Shown in pieces: positions 25,619 to 35,508 of a stretch of DNA of 64,000 nt. The position numbers and the translations under genes were made by a program. The notes beneath the pieces are model-generated. The model was not told where the DNA came from. It ran no database searches and saw nothing but the letters and a program-made list of their open reading frames with translations. Source of the stretch: Mangrovibacter yixingensis (lineage in GTDB: Bacteria; Pseudomonadota; Gammaproteobacteria; Enterobacterales; Enterobacteriaceae); assembly GCF_020523985.1 (NCBI RefSeq), contig NZ_JAIVKM010000001.1, positions 1,302,001 through 1,366,000 of the forward strand. The letters are read 5' to 3'. The number at the start of each line of letters is the position of its first letter. Positions within the stretch are counted from its first letter, which is position 1.

Positions 25619-28600
25619 ATGTTTAACACGGTACTGATAGCCAACCGGGGTGAGATTGCCTGCCGGGCAATCCGCACATTAAAAAAAATGGGCGTGCGCA
25701 GTATTGCTGTGTATTCCGAACCTGACTGTAATGCGCCCCATGTGCATGAAGCGGACGAAGCAGTTGCATTGGCTGGTGAGAAAGCCAGTGACACCTATCT
25801 GGATATTGGCAAGATAGTTGAGGCAGCGAAAGCAACGGGCGCACAGGCCATTTTCCCAGGCTATGGCTTCCTGTCTGAGCGGGCTGAATTCGCCGCTGCC
25901 TGTGACGAAGCAGGCCTGGTGTTTATTGGCCCTACTGCACAACAAATTGCCGATTTCGGCCTGAAACACCGGGCACGTGAACTGGCGCAGGCGGCAGGTT
26001 TACCCATGACCCCCGGTACCGGTCTGCTCCAAACCCTTGACAGTGCGTTGATTGCCGCACAAGAGATTGGTTACCCGGTGATGCTCAAAACAACTGCGGG
26101 TGGCGGTGGTATTGGGTTAAGTTGCTGTGAAACCCCCGAAGACTTGAGTGAAACCTGGGCCAGTGTTAAGCGGATGGGCACACAATTTTTCGGTGACGAT
26201 GGCGTTTTCCTGGAGCGTTTTATTGCCAGGGCCCGCCACATTGAAGTGCAAATCTTTGGCGATGGCAAAGGCCATGTTGTAGCACTGGGTGAGCGCGATT
26301 GTTCACTGCAACGGCGTAACCAGAAAGTGGTTGAAGAAACCCCCGCGCCGAATTTGCCACAACGCACCCGTGAGGCATTACATGCCGCGGCAGTAGCGCT
26401 TGGCCAGCAGGTTAATTACCGCAGTGCGGGCACGGTTGAGTTTATCTACGATGCCGCCACTGATGCTTTCTGGTTCCTTGAAGTTAACACCCGCCTGCAG
26501 GTGGAGCACCCCATTACTGAAATGGTGACCGGGGTGGACCTGGTTGAGGCAATGGTCACACTGGCGGCGGGTAAAGCACCCGACTGGCAGGCAATGGCAC
26601 GGGCACCACAGGGCGCGGCTATTGAAGTGCGGGTTTATGCAGAAGACGCATTAAAAAACTTCCAGCCTTCACCCGGTGTGTTGACGGATGTCTTTTTCCC
26701 TGAGGGAATTCGGGTTGATGGTTGGGTGTCTACCGGGAGTGAAGTCAGCGCCTTTTATGACCCGATGATCGCCAAAATTATTGTGCACGGGGCAGACCGC
26801 CACCAGGCACTGGCAAAACTGCAGGGCGCGCTGGCCGCTACCCGGTTACAGGGTATTGCCACCAACCTGGACTGGCTGCGCCAAATTATTACCCTGCCGG
26901 AATTTACTGCCGGTGTGATGTGGACCCGCTTGCTGGACAGTGTTGAGTGGCAGCCACATGTTATTGAAGTGGTGCAACCTGGCACCTGGAGCAGTGTGCA
27001 GGATTATCCGGGGCGAACCGGGTATTGGGATATCGGTGTTCCGCCGTCAGGCCCAATGGATGATTACGCTTTTCAGTTAGCTAACCGTATTGTTGGCAAC
27101 CACCCGTCAGCAGCAGGCCTGGAGTTTACGTTACTCGGCCCGACACTGCGTTTCCATTGTGATGCAGTCATTGCGATCACTGGGGCAAACTGCCCGGCAA
27201 CCCTGGATGAAAAAACGGTCGCTTTCTGGCAACCCATAGTGGTTAAAGCAGGCCAGGTACTGGCACTGGGCCGGGCCAGCGAAGGGTGCCGTACTTACCT
27301 CGCTGTGCGTAATGGGCTTGATGTCCCGGTTTATTTGGGCAGCCGTTCAACCTTTGCCTTGGGGCAATTTGGCGGCCACGGTGGCCGGACGTTACGCGTT
27401 GCCGATACCCTGGCCATTTCACAGCCCGATTTACCAGCCTGTACCACGCCAGCGCCGATTGGCCTGCCTCAGGTGCCGGAGCCTGCCCTCATCCCCCGGT
27501 ACGATACCGTGTGGGATATCGGCGTGTTATATGGGCCGCACGGCGCACCCGATTTCTTTACGCCCGAATCGATGGAAACCTTTTTTAGCAGCGAGTGGGA
27601 AGTGCATTACAACTCCAACCGGCTGGGTGTGCGTTTAATGGGGCCGAAACCTGAATGGACCCGTGCCGATGGCGGTGAGGCTGGCCTGCATCCTTCCAAC
27701 GTACATGATTGTGAATATGCGATTGGTGCGATTAACTTCACCGGCGACTTCCCGGTTATTCTTACCCGGGACGGGCCAAGCCTGGGTGGATTTGTGTGCC
27801 CGGTCACCATTGCTCGTGCTGAGTTGTGGAAAGTGGGCCAGGTGAAGCCGGGAGATAAAATTCGCTTCCATGCCATCAATTTTGAGCATGCTCAGTCACT
27901 GGATATCGCCCGCCAGGTGGCCGTCACGAATTTATGTGCTGCTAACGCGTTACCAGACCGGCATCCAACCATCACACCAGAGAAAACCAGCAGTGCTGCA
28001 ATTCTTGCTGAACACCCGGCAGAAGGTGCTATCCCCGCAGCCGTCTGGCGACAGGCAGGTGATAACTACATCCTGATTGAGTATGGCGATAACGTACTCG
28101 ACCTCGCTTTGCGCTTGCGGGTGCACTTGCTGATGGAAGCCCTGCGCGCCAGTGGCCAGCCAGGTATCGAAGAGCTGTCACCAGGCGTACGTTCACTGCA
28201 GGTGCGTTACGACGCACAGCGTATTTCACAAAGCCAGCTTATGTCGCTGTTGCTGGAGCTGGAAGGGCAATTGGGGGATGTCAGTAAACTGCGCATTCCG
28301 TCACGGATTGTTTATCTGCCTATGGCCTTTGAAGACAGCGCCACGCTGGGGGCAGTGGAACGTTACCAACAGACAGTCCGCCAGCAGGCTCCCTGGTTGC
28401 CCAACAATGTGGACTTCATTCAGCGTGCCAACGGCCTGGCGCACCGCGATGAAGTGAAAAACATTATTTTCGATGCCAGCTACCTGGTGCTTGGCCTGGG
28501 GGATGTTTACCTTGGTGCACCTTGCGCAGTACCTGTAGACCCGCGCCACCGCTTGCTGAGTTCCAAATACAACCCGGCGCGTACCTGGACTGCTGAAGGC

Positions 28601-29239
28601 ACGGTGGGTATCGGCGGCATGTATATGTGTATCTACGGCATGGATTCCCCTGGGGGCTACCAACTGGTGGGGCGTACCGTACCTATCTGGAATAAATTCC
28701 TGAAGAACAGCCAGTTTGGTGATGAACCCTGGTTGCTGAAATTCTTCGACCAGGTGCGTTTCTACCCAGTAAGCGAAAGCGAACTTACCGAATTCCGCGA
28801 TGCTTTCCGTGAAGGCCTTGCCACCGTGCGTGTTGAGCAGAGCACCTTTGATTTTGCCGAATACACCCAGTTCCTGGCAGATAACGCACAGGATATCGCA
28901 GATTTCCGCACTCGCCAGCAGGCGGCTTTCGCCTCGGAAGTGGTGCACTGGCAAAACCAGATGGAAGAAGAAGCACTGCCGGAAACTGTTTCCGCCCAGG
29001 AGGATGAAGCGGTTGACGGCTACCTGGTGAGCGCCGACCTCAACGGTAATATCTGGAAAATTTTGGTCGAACCCGGTCAAAAAGTGAAACAGGGCGAGCC
29101 ACTGATTGTGGTGGAAGCCATGAAGATGGAACTGATGGTGGAAGCGCCTTGTGATGGCGAAGTTATCCGTATCAGTTGCCAGCAAGGGCGGCCTGTGGCT
29201 CCCGGCGATGCCTTACTCTGGCTGGATAACGCCAGTTAA
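25619..29239 (+). CDS. uca: Urea carboxylase (biotin-dependent)
   Basis: A 1206-residue fused enzyme that converts urea, ATP and bicarbonate to allophanate. Domains in order: biotin carboxylase (about 1-450, starting FNTVLIANRGEIACRAIRTL, with the KTTAGGGGIGL glycine loop and EVNTRLQVEHPITE), carboxyltransferase (about 465-1000, containing GVPPSGPMDDYAFQLANRIV and DGPSLGGFVCP), and a biotin carrier domain with VVEAMKMEL, biotin on Lys1169. Some related enzymes are guanidine carboxylases. Here there are no carboxyguanidine deiminase (CgdAB/UAAP) genes, a urea transporter follows, and the carboxyltransferase reads GAINFTGD (Asn706). These favour urea. AGGAGG precedes the start. Confidence 0.93.
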   Translation: MFNTVLIANRGEIACRAIRTLKKMGVRSIAVYSEPDCNAPHVHEADEAVALAGEKASDTYLDIGKIVEAAKATGAQAIFPGYGFLSERAEFAAACDEAGLVFIGPTAQQIADFGLKHRARELAQAAGLPMTPGTGLLQTLDSALIAAQEIGYPVMLKTTAGGGGIGLSCCETPEDLSETWASVKRMGTQFFGDDGVFLERFIARARHIEVQIFGDGKGHVVALGERDCSLQRRNQKVVEETPAPNLPQRTREALHAAAVALGQQVNYRSAGTVEFIYDAATDAFWFLEVNTRLQVEHPITEMVTGVDLVEAMVTLAAGKAPDWQAMARAPQGAAIEVRVYAEDALKNFQPSPGVLTDVFFPEGIRVDGWVSTGSEVSAFYDPMIAKIIVHGADRHQALAKLQGALAATRLQGIATNLDWLRQIITLPEFTAGVMWTRLLDSVEWQPHVIEVVQPGTWSSVQDYPGRTGYWDIGVPPSGPMDDYAFQLANRIVGNHPSAAGLEFTLLGPTLRFHCDAVIAITGANCPATLDEKTVAFWQPIVVKAGQVLALGRASEGCRTYLAVRNGLDVPVYLGSRSTFALGQFGGHGGRTLRVADTLAISQPDLPACTTPAPIGLPQVPEPALIPRYDTVWDIGVLYGPHGAPDFFTPESMETFFSSEWEVHYNSNRLGVRLMGPKPEWTRADGGEAGLHPSNVHDCEYAIGAINFTGDFPVILTRDGPSLGGFVCPVTIARAELWKVGQVKPGDKIRFHAINFEHAQSLDIARQVAVTNLCAANALPDRHPTITPEKTSSAAILAEHPAEGAIPAAVWRQAGDNYILIEYGDNVLDLALRLRVHLLMEALRASGQPGIEELSPGVRSLQVRYDAQRISQSQLMSLLLELEGQLGDVSKLRIPSRIVYLPMAFEDSATLGAVERYQQTVRQQAPWLPNNVDFIQRANGLAHRDEVKNIIFDASYLVLGLGDVYLGAPCAVPVDPRHRLLSSKYNPARTWTAEGTVGIGGMYMCIYGMDSPGGYQLVGRTVPIWNKFLKNSQFGDEPWLLKFFDQVRFYPVSESELTEFRDAFREGLATVRVEQSTFDFAEYTQFLADNAQDIADFRTRQQAAFASEVVHWQNQMEEEALPETVSAQEDEAVDGYLVSADLNGNIWKILVEPGQKVKQGEPLIVVEAMKMELMVEAPCDGEVIRISCQQGRPVAPGDALLWLDNAS

Positions 29240-29247
29240 GTGAATAC

Positions 29248-29273
29248 GCCGCGGGTACCTGCTTTCCCGCGGC
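29248..29273 (+). other. Intercistronic hairpin between uca and the regulator gene
   Basis: GCCGCGGG and CCCGCGGC form an 8-bp GC-rich stem followed by AAAAAA rather than T, so it is not a classical terminator. It may act in mRNA processing and lower expression of the downstream regulator. Confidence 0.45.
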
Positions 29274-29294
29274 AAAAAAGAGAACTGTACCCAC

Positions 29295-29987
29295 ATGACA
29301 AATATAACCAAAGCCCCACGAGCCCAGGGGCAGGCGGAACGGATTTACCACCAACTGAAGCAGGATATCTTCGATTTTCGCCTGCTTCCGGGCGACCGCT
29401 TTAGTGAAAGTGAAATTGCTGCGCGGATGGGCGCGAGCCGAACCCCGGTTCGCCAGGCTTTGTACGCACTGGAGCAGGAAGGTTACGTTGCAGTCCAGCC
29501 CCGTAGCGGCTGGCAGGTAAAACACATTGATTTTGATTACCTGGAGTCGCTTTACGATTTGCGGGTGGTACTGGAGCTGGAAGCGGTTAAGCGCTTATGC
29601 GCACTGCCGCCAGACAGCCAACCCGACATCTTGCTGGCGCTGAAAGCATTCTGGACGGACTCCCCACCACTCCCTGACGGCCAGGAAGTGGCCCGCTACG
29701 ACGAACAGTTCCATATGGACCTGGTTGCAGCCGCGGGTAACCCGGAAATGGCTCGGGTACACCGGGATGTCACAGAGAAAATTCGCATAGTCCGGCGTAT
29801 GGACTTCACCAAAACACCCCGTGTCGAGGCCACTTACGCTGAGCACGGTGCCATCTTGCAGGCCATTATGGCGCGCGAAACCGAGGAGGCCCAAAACCGA
29901 CTACAGCAGCATATTGCACAAAGCCAGAAAGAAGTTCGTACGATAACGCTTCATACGCTGCACCAGGCACGGCAGCAGAAGCTTTGA
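29295..29987 (+). CDS. GntR-family (FCD) regulator of the urea operon
   Basis: A 230-residue regulator with an N-terminal winged helix (LPGDRFSESEIAARMGASRT then PVRQALYALEQEGYVAVQ) and a C-terminal FCD ligand domain with YDEQFHMDLVAAAGN, where Asp and His bind metal. It sits inside the operon between the catabolic and transport genes, so self-regulation by a pathway compound such as urea or allophanate is likely. The GTATAC-centred palindrome at 23765 is the best candidate operator. It ends directly before the urtA leader, which carries its own ribosome site. Confidence 0.88.
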   Translation: MTNITKAPRAQGQAERIYHQLKQDIFDFRLLPGDRFSESEIAARMGASRTPVRQALYALEQEGYVAVQPRSGWQVKHIDFDYLESLYDLRVVLELEAVKRLCALPPDSQPDILLALKAFWTDSPPLPDGQEVARYDEQFHMDLVAAAGNPEMARVHRDVTEKIRIVRRMDFTKTPRVEATYAEHGAILQAIMARETEEAQNRLQQHIAQSQKEVRTITLHTLHQARQQKL

Positions 29988-30030
29988 AATGCGGCATTGC
30001 CGCGGACCTCTATTCATCAGGAGTGAATTT

Positions 30031-31302
30031 ATGCACCGTCGTACTCTGTTAAAAGCTTTTGCCTTATCCGCATCCGTTATCAGCATGGGGTTGGCGTTTA
30101 ATGCTTATGCCGCTGATACCATCAAGGTCGGTATTCTGCACTCTTTATCTGGCACGATGGCGATTTCAGAAACGCCACTGAAAAATATGGCGTTGATGAC
30201 TATCGACGACATCAACGCCCATGGTGGCGTATTGGGTAAAAAACTGGAGCCTGTGGTGGTTGACCCGGCGTCTAACTGGCCATTGTTTGCTGAAAAAGCC
30301 CGCCAGTTACTGACCCAGGATAAAGTGGCTGTGGTGTTTGGCTGCTGGACATCGGTGTCCCGCAAATCAGTTTTACCGGTATTTGAAGAACTGAATGGCC
30401 TGCTGTTTTACCCGGTGCAGTATGAAGGTGAAGAGATGTCTCCCAACGTCTTTTATACTGGCGCGGCACCTAACCAGCAGGCCATTCCGGCGGTTCAGTA
30501 CCTGATGAGTGAAGACGGTGGTGGTGCTAAACGTTTCTTCCTGTTAGGCACTGATTACGTTTACCCGCGTACCACCAATAAAATCCTGCGTAACTACCTG
30601 CACAGCAAAGGTGTGCAGGATAAAGATATCGAAGAAGTGTACACCCCGTTTGGTTACAGCGATTACCAGACCATTGTTGCCAATATCAAAAAATTCGCAG
30701 CAGGCGGGAAAACAGCGGTCATCTCCACCATCAATGGTGATTCCAATGTGCCGTTCTATAAAGAACTGGCAAACCAGGGTGTGAAAGCGACTGATATTCC
30801 GGTTGTCGCTTTCTCCGTTGGGGAAGAAGAGTTGCGCGGTATTGATACTAAGCCGTTGGTGGGGAACCTGGCTGCCTGGAACTATTTCGAATCGCTGGAT
30901 AACCCAACCAACAAAAAATTCGTCGCTGAGTGGAAGGCATACGCTAAATCCCACAACTTGCCGAATGCCGATACCGTGGTCACTAACGACCCGATGGAAG
31001 CAACCTGGGTAGGTATGCATATGTGGGCACAGGCGGTAGAAAAAGCCGGTACCACCGATGTCGATAAAGTGCGTGCGGCAATGGCTGGGCAAACCTTTAA
31101 AGCGCCGTCGGGTTACACACTGACGATGGATGCCACCAACCACCACCTGCATAAACCGGTCATGATCGGTGAAATTGAAAGTGACGGGCAGTTCAATGTG
31201 GTGTGGCAGACTGATAAAACCGTACGTGCACAACCCTGGAGTCCTTATATCCCTGGGAATGAAAACAAGCCGGATTACCCTGTTAAATCAACGGGTAAAT
31301 AA
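30031..31302 (+). CDS. urtA: Urea ABC transporter, substrate-binding protein UrtA
   Basis: A 423-residue periplasmic binding protein of the amide/urea class. A twin-basic start (MHRRTLLKAFALSASV) and a hydrophobic stretch ending AYAADTIKVG form the signal peptide. VGILHSLSGTMAISETPLK and VVVDPASNWPLFAEKARQLL are typical UrtA motifs. I chose ATG 30031 with CAGGAG seven bases upstream; a reading frame from 29989 would add residues before the signal peptide. A GNRA hairpin follows the gene. Confidence 0.93.
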   Translation: MHRRTLLKAFALSASVISMGLAFNAYAADTIKVGILHSLSGTMAISETPLKNMALMTIDDINAHGGVLGKKLEPVVVDPASNWPLFAEKARQLLTQDKVAVVFGCWTSVSRKSVLPVFEELNGLLFYPVQYEGEEMSPNVFYTGAAPNQQAIPAVQYLMSEDGGGAKRFFLLGTDYVYPRTTNKILRNYLHSKGVQDKDIEEVYTPFGYSDYQTIVANIKKFAAGGKTAVISTINGDSNVPFYKELANQGVKATDIPVVAFSVGEEELRGIDTKPLVGNLAAWNYFESLDNPTNKKFVAEWKAYAKSHNLPNADTVVTNDPMEATWVGMHMWAQAVEKAGTTDVDKVRAAMAGQTFKAPSGYTLTMDATNHHLHKPVMIGEIESDGQFNVVWQTDKTVRAQPWSPYIPGNENKPDYPVKSTGK

Positions 31303-31309
31303 CGTTTTC

Positions 31310-31329
31310 TCCTCCCGGAAACGGGAGGA
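31310..31329 (+). other. Hairpin between urtA and urtB
   Basis: TCCTCCCG, a GAAA tetraloop and CGGGAGGA form an 8-bp stem without a T-run. Such hairpins after binding-protein genes protect the upstream mRNA and keep binding protein in excess of permease. Confidence 0.55.
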
Positions 31330-31349
31330 ACCCTCGTCTGGAGGAAATC

Positions 31350-32924
31350 ATGAAACCTGTGCATATCATACGCCTGCTACTGGTGCTGGCGTATTTGCTT
31401 TCGCGTGTTGTCTGGGCAACAGATGCCGACACCTTTGTTAGTGTCAACCGTTCAGCGCAAGCCAAATTACTGCAACAGTGGGCCGCCGCACCGGACAAAG
31501 CACGTTTGCCACTTCTGAAAGCACTGAAACAGGAAGTGCTGGTGGCCGATGACAATCACCATGCGTTCAGCAAACAGAACAGTAACCTGGTAGCCCTGGG
31601 CGCTGCAGCCGCCCCAGAAGGGGATGTACATCCGGTCAGGTTGACCAACCGGTTGCGTATTTTAGTCTCTGGCGCGCTGGCAACACATCAACTATTAAGT
31701 GACAACGTCACGGAAAGGTTGCAGGGTGCCAAAAATCTGGTGGATGACAGCCAGGGAACATTGATTCCACTGATTACCCGCCAGCTTGCCAGTGAAACAG
31801 ACACCAAAGTGAAAGCGGCGTTACAACTGGCGCTGGCGAACCTGCAACTGGGTAGCCCGGATGCTGCGGTGCGGTTGGCGGCGGTGAGCCGCCTGGGGCA
31901 GGACAGCGACCCGGATGTCCAGGCAAGACTTCACCCAATGACAGACCCGGCCCATGAACCCGATGCCCGCGTTCGTGCTGCCGCACAGGCAAGCCTGGAC
32001 AAGATTCACCACCGCTTAATGCTTGGCGACATTCTCGGCCAGGCATTTATGGGGATCTCTTTAGGATCGGTGTTATTACTGGCGGCGCTTGGGCTGGCAA
32101 TTACTTATGGGTTACTGGGCGTCATCAATATGGCCCATGGCGAAATGTTGATGCTTGGCGCGTACAGTGCCTGGATGGTGCAAAACTTGCTACACAGCTT
32201 TGCCCCTGGGCTGGAAAGCCTGTACCCGGTGGTGGCGCTCCCAGTGGCTTTCTGTGTGACAGGTGGCCTCGGCATGGTATTGGAACGTACCATCATTCGC
32301 CATTTATATGGACGGCCTCTGGAAACACTGCTGGCGACCTGGGGAATCAGCCTGATGCTGATTCAAATTGTACGGATGGTGTTTGGCGCACAAAACGTAG
32401 AAGTGGCCAATCCGGGCTGGTTGTCCGGTGGTATTCAGGTGTTGCCTAACCTGATCCTGCCATGGAACCGCCTGGTGGTTATCGCGTTTGTGTTGTTAGT
32501 GCTGTTCTTTACATGGCTTGTGTTAAATAAAACCCGCCTGGGTATGAATGTGCGTGCGGTTACCCAAAACCGGGCTATGGCCGCTTGCTGTGGGGTACCC
32601 GTAGGGCGTGTTGATATGCTGGCCTTTGGGTTGGGCTCAGGTATTGCCGGGCTCGGTGGCGTGGCGCTCTCCCAATTGGGCAACGTCGGCCCTGAACTTG
32701 GCCAGGGTTACATCATTGATTCTTTCCTGGTCGTCGTGCTCGGTGGTGTGGGCCAACTGGCCGGGAGTGTCGCGGCAGCATTTGGCCTTGGGATCTTTAA
32801 CAAAATACTGGAGCCACACACGGGTGCGGTATTAGGCAAAATTTTGATTCTCGCCCTGATTATTTTGTTTATTCAAAAACGGCCGCAGGGGTTGTTTGCC
32901 CTTAAAGGGAGGGTTATTGACTGA
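31350..32924 (+). CDS. urtB: Urea ABC transporter permease UrtB
   Basis: A 524-residue branched-chain-amino-acid-type permease with the long N-terminal extension typical of UrtB: signal segment (LLLVLAYLLSRVVWA), then about 190 residues of helical, HEAT-like sequence, then LivH-like membrane helices from about residue 230 (DILGQAFMGISLGSVLLLAA, NMAHGEMLMLGAYSAW). The C-terminus has GSGIAGLGGVALSQLGNVGP. A perfect matS site is embedded at 31699. Its stop overlaps the urtC start by one base. Confidence 0.93.
   Translation: MKPVHIIRLLLVLAYLLSRVVWATDADTFVSVNRSAQAKLLQQWAAAPDKARLPLLKALKQEVLVADDNHHAFSKQNSNLVALGAAAAPEGDVHPVRLTNRLRILVSGALATHQLLSDNVTERLQGAKNLVDDSQGTLIPLITRQLASETDTKVKAALQLALANLQLGSPDAAVRLAAVSRLGQDSDPDVQARLHPMTDPAHEPDARVRAAAQASLDKIHHRLMLGDILGQAFMGISLGSVLLLAALGLAITYGLLGVINMAHGEMLMLGAYSAWMVQNLLHSFAPGLESLYPVVALPVAFCVTGGLGMVLERTIIRHLYGRPLETLLATWGISLMLIQIVRMVFGAQNVEVANPGWLSGGIQVLPNLILPWNRLVVIAFVLLVLFFTWLVLNKTRLGMNVRAVTQNRAMAACCGVPVGRVDMLAFGLGSGIAGLGGVALSQLGNVGPELGQGYIIDSFLVVVLGGVGQLAGSVAAAFGLGIFNKILEPHTGAVLGKILILALIILFIQKRPQGLFALKGRVID
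31699..31711. promoter_or_regulatory. matS site (MatP binding, Ter macrodomain)
   Basis: GTGACAACGTCAC fits the matS consensus GTGACRNYGTCAC at every position. MatP bound to such sites organises the terminus region. It lies within urtB, inside DNA that is not part of the E. coli backbone. Confidence 0.85.
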
Positions 32925-33997
32925 TGACACAGCCAATTACACTAACGCTGTACCAGAAAGCGCCACGCGTTGCTCAGGTTGCAGGCGCTATTTTGGTGCT
33001 GGCACTGTTTATTCTCCCGTTTCTTGCCTTGCTGCCAGCGGATAACCCGTTAAGTATTTCGGTGTGGACGTTAACCCTGCTGGGGAAAATTCTTTGCTAC
33101 AGCGTGATGGCGGTGGCACTGGATTTGGTTTGGGGCTATGCCGGGATGCTATCGCTGGGGCATGGTATTTTCTTTGCCCTGGGGGGGTACGGCATGGGGA
33201 TGTATCTTATGCGCCAGGCTGCGGGCAGCGGGTTGCCTGATTTTATGTCTTTCTTGTCCTGGGATCATTTGCCCTGGTTTTGGCTGGGTAGCGAGCATTT
33301 TCTCTGGGCGCTGATGCTGATTATCCTGGTACCGGGCTTACTCGCCCTGGTATTTGGCTACTTTGCCTTCCGCTCGCGCATCAAAGGTGTGTACTTCTCG
33401 ATTATCACCCAGGCGTTAACCTGGGCCGGAATGTTACTGTTCTTTCGTAATGAAACCGGCTTTGGCGGCAATAACGGGTTTACCGGTTTCACCACGCTGC
33501 TGGGTTTTTCTGTTACCGCCACCAGCACCCGTGTGGGGTTGTTTATCGCTTCACTTATCCTGCTGCTCGCAAGCCTGGGCGCAGGGTTGTGGTTGGCGCG
33601 CAGTAAGTATGGCCGGGTGTTGACAGCGGTGCGTGATGCCGAAAATCGCCTGATGTTTTGCGGCTATGACCCTCTGGGCTTCAAATTATTAGTCTGGACA
33701 CTTTCTGCTGTGTTGTGTGGCCTTGCCGGGGCGTTGTATGTGCCACAAGTCGGGATTATCAACCCCAGCGAAATGTCGCCGACAAATTCGATTGAAGCCG
33801 CTATCTGGGTAGCGCTTGGTGGCCGTGGAACATTGATTGGCCCGGTTATTGGCGCGTTTTTGGTGAACGGAGCAAAAAGTATTTTTACTGTGGTGTTGCC
33901 AGAATACTGGCAAATTTGCCTCGGGCTGGTTTTTATCCTGGTGACCCTGTTCTTACCACGTGGTGTTGTGGGCTTACTGCGCAAAGGAGATAAGTAA
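32924..33997 (+). CDS. urtC: Urea ABC transporter permease UrtC
   Basis: A 357-residue LivM-type permease with about nine hydrophobic segments. DLVWGYAGMLSLGHGIFFAL and RDAENRLMFCGYDP are family motifs, the latter being the cytoplasmic loop that contacts the ATPases. Start and stop codons overlap those of urtB and urtD by one base each (TGATG/TAATG), showing tight translational coupling. Confidence 0.93.
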   Translation: MTQPITLTLYQKAPRVAQVAGAILVLALFILPFLALLPADNPLSISVWTLTLLGKILCYSVMAVALDLVWGYAGMLSLGHGIFFALGGYGMGMYLMRQAAGSGLPDFMSFLSWDHLPWFWLGSEHFLWALMLIILVPGLLALVFGYFAFRSRIKGVYFSIITQALTWAGMLLFFRNETGFGGNNGFTGFTTLLGFSVTATSTRVGLFIASLILLLASLGAGLWLARSKYGRVLTAVRDAENRLMFCGYDPLGFKLLVWTLSAVLCGLAGALYVPQVGIINPSEMSPTNSIEAAIWVALGGRGTLIGPVIGAFLVNGAKSIFTVVLPEYWQICLGLVFILVTLFLPRGVVGLLRKGDK

Positions 33998-34794
33998 TGG
34001 CGATGCAGGATACGCTTTTCACCCGGCAGTTACCCGCAGATCAGTTCCGTGAGCAGACAGACCCGGTTCTGCAACTGGAGAATATCAATGTTAATTTTGA
34101 TGGCTTCCAGGCGCTGACAAATCTGTCCATGCGTATTGGTGTGGGGGAGCTACGCTGCGTGATTGGCCCTAATGGGGCGGGTAAAACAACCTTAATGGAT
34201 GTTATTACCGGGAAAACACGCCCTCAAAGCGGCACGGCTGTTTATGATCAGTCAGTCGATTTACTCAAACTCAATTCAATTGAAGTGGCCCGTAAAGGCA
34301 TAGGGCGTAAATTCCAGAAACCCACAGTTTTTGAAGCCCTTAGCGTGTTCGAAAACCTGGAAATAGCACAGAAAACACATAAAGGCGTCTGGGCCACACT
34401 CAGGGCGCGGCTCAATAGCGAACAACGTGACCGTATCGACAGTGTGCTGGCGTTATTACATTTATCGCAAGAACGCCATCGTGCCGCAGGTGCGCTGTCT
34501 CATGGGCAAAAGCAATTTCTGGAAATAGGGATGTTGCTGGTGCAAGAGCCGCACTTATTACTGCTTGATGAGCCTGCAGCGGGCATGACAGATGCTGAAA
34601 CTGAATATACCGCAGAATTATTTCGCGGGCTTGCCGGCCAGCATTCATTAATGGTGGTTGAGCATGATATGGGCTTTGTTGAAACCATTGCGGATTCCGT
34701 AACCGTGTTGCATCACGGGCAAGTTCTTGCCGAAGGTTCACTGGCTGAAGTTCAGGCTAACGAGCAAGTGATTGATGTTTATCTTGGCCGTTAA
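33997..34794 (+). CDS. urtD: Urea ABC transporter ATPase UrtD
   Basis: A 265-residue LivG-type ATPase. Walker A is GPNGAGKTTLMD, the signature region reads ALSHGQKQFLEIGMLL (SHGQK in place of SGGQ, common in UrtD), Walker B is LLLLDEPAAGM, and the switch His is in MVVEHDMGFVE. Coupled to urtC by a one-base overlap. Confidence 0.93.
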   Translation: MAMQDTLFTRQLPADQFREQTDPVLQLENINVNFDGFQALTNLSMRIGVGELRCVIGPNGAGKTTLMDVITGKTRPQSGTAVYDQSVDLLKLNSIEVARKGIGRKFQKPTVFEALSVFENLEIAQKTHKGVWATLRARLNSEQRDRIDSVLALLHLSQERHRAAGALSHGQKQFLEIGMLLVQEPHLLLLDEPAAGMTDAETEYTAELFRGLAGQHSLMVVEHDMGFVETIADSVTVLHHGQVLAEGSLAEVQANEQVIDVYLGR

Positions 34795-34803
34795 GGGGGC
34801 ATT

Positions 34804-35502
34804 ATGCTGGATGTAAGTAACCTGCAACAGTATTACGGTGGCAGCCATATTTTACGCGGTGTGACATTCAATGCCCGCCCCGGAGAGGTGACCTGCCTGC
34901 TGGGGCGTAACGGGGTTGGGAAAAGCACTTTGCTCAAATGCCTTATGGGGTTAATTCCGGCCAAATCAGGGCAGGTTACCTGGAACGGGGCGGATATCAC
35001 TCACCGTAAACCGTATCAGCGTGTCAACGCCGGGGTAGCTTATGTGCCCCAGGGGCGTGAAATTTTCCCGCGCCTTACTGTTGAAGAAAACTTGTTGATG
35101 GGGTTGTCCCGGTTTCCGGCAAGGCAGGCAGGACAAGTCCCGGAAGAGATCTATCAGTTATTCCCTGTACTGAAAGAGATGAAACAGCGCCGTGGCGGTG
35201 ACCTGTCTGGTGGCCAGCAACAACAGCTGGCTATTGGGCGCGCACTGGCCTGTAAACCGGGGTTGTTAATTCTGGATGAACCGACAGAAGGTATTCAGCC
35301 TTCTGTTATCAAGGAAATCGGCCAGGTTATCCGTACCCTGGCCGCAAGGGGGGATATGGCTATTTTACTGGTCGAGCAGTTCTACGATTTTGCCGCAGAG
35401 CTAGCCGACCAGTATCTGGTGATGTCACGCGGAACCATTATCCAACAGGGTTCAGGCGCACAAATGGAAGCAGACGGTGTGCGCGGGCTGGTGGCAATAT
35501 AA
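34804..35502 (+). CDS. urtE: Urea ABC transporter ATPase UrtE
   Basis: A 232-residue LivF-type ATPase with Walker A GRNGVGKSTLLKC, signature LSGGQQQQLAIGRAL, Walker B GLLILDEPTEGIQPS and switch region ILLVEQFYDFA. It ends the operon. The convergent ydeE gene begins six bases after its stop codon, so no room is left for a separate terminator. Confidence 0.93.
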   Translation: MLDVSNLQQYYGGSHILRGVTFNARPGEVTCLLGRNGVGKSTLLKCLMGLIPAKSGQVTWNGADITHRKPYQRVNAGVAYVPQGREIFPRLTVEENLLMGLSRFPARQAGQVPEEIYQLFPVLKEMKQRRGGDLSGGQQQQLAIGRALACKPGLLILDEPTEGIQPSVIKEIGQVIRTLAARGDMAILLVEQFYDFAAELADQYLVMSRGTIIQQGSGAQMEADGVRGLVAI

Positions 35503-35508
35503 CCCGCG

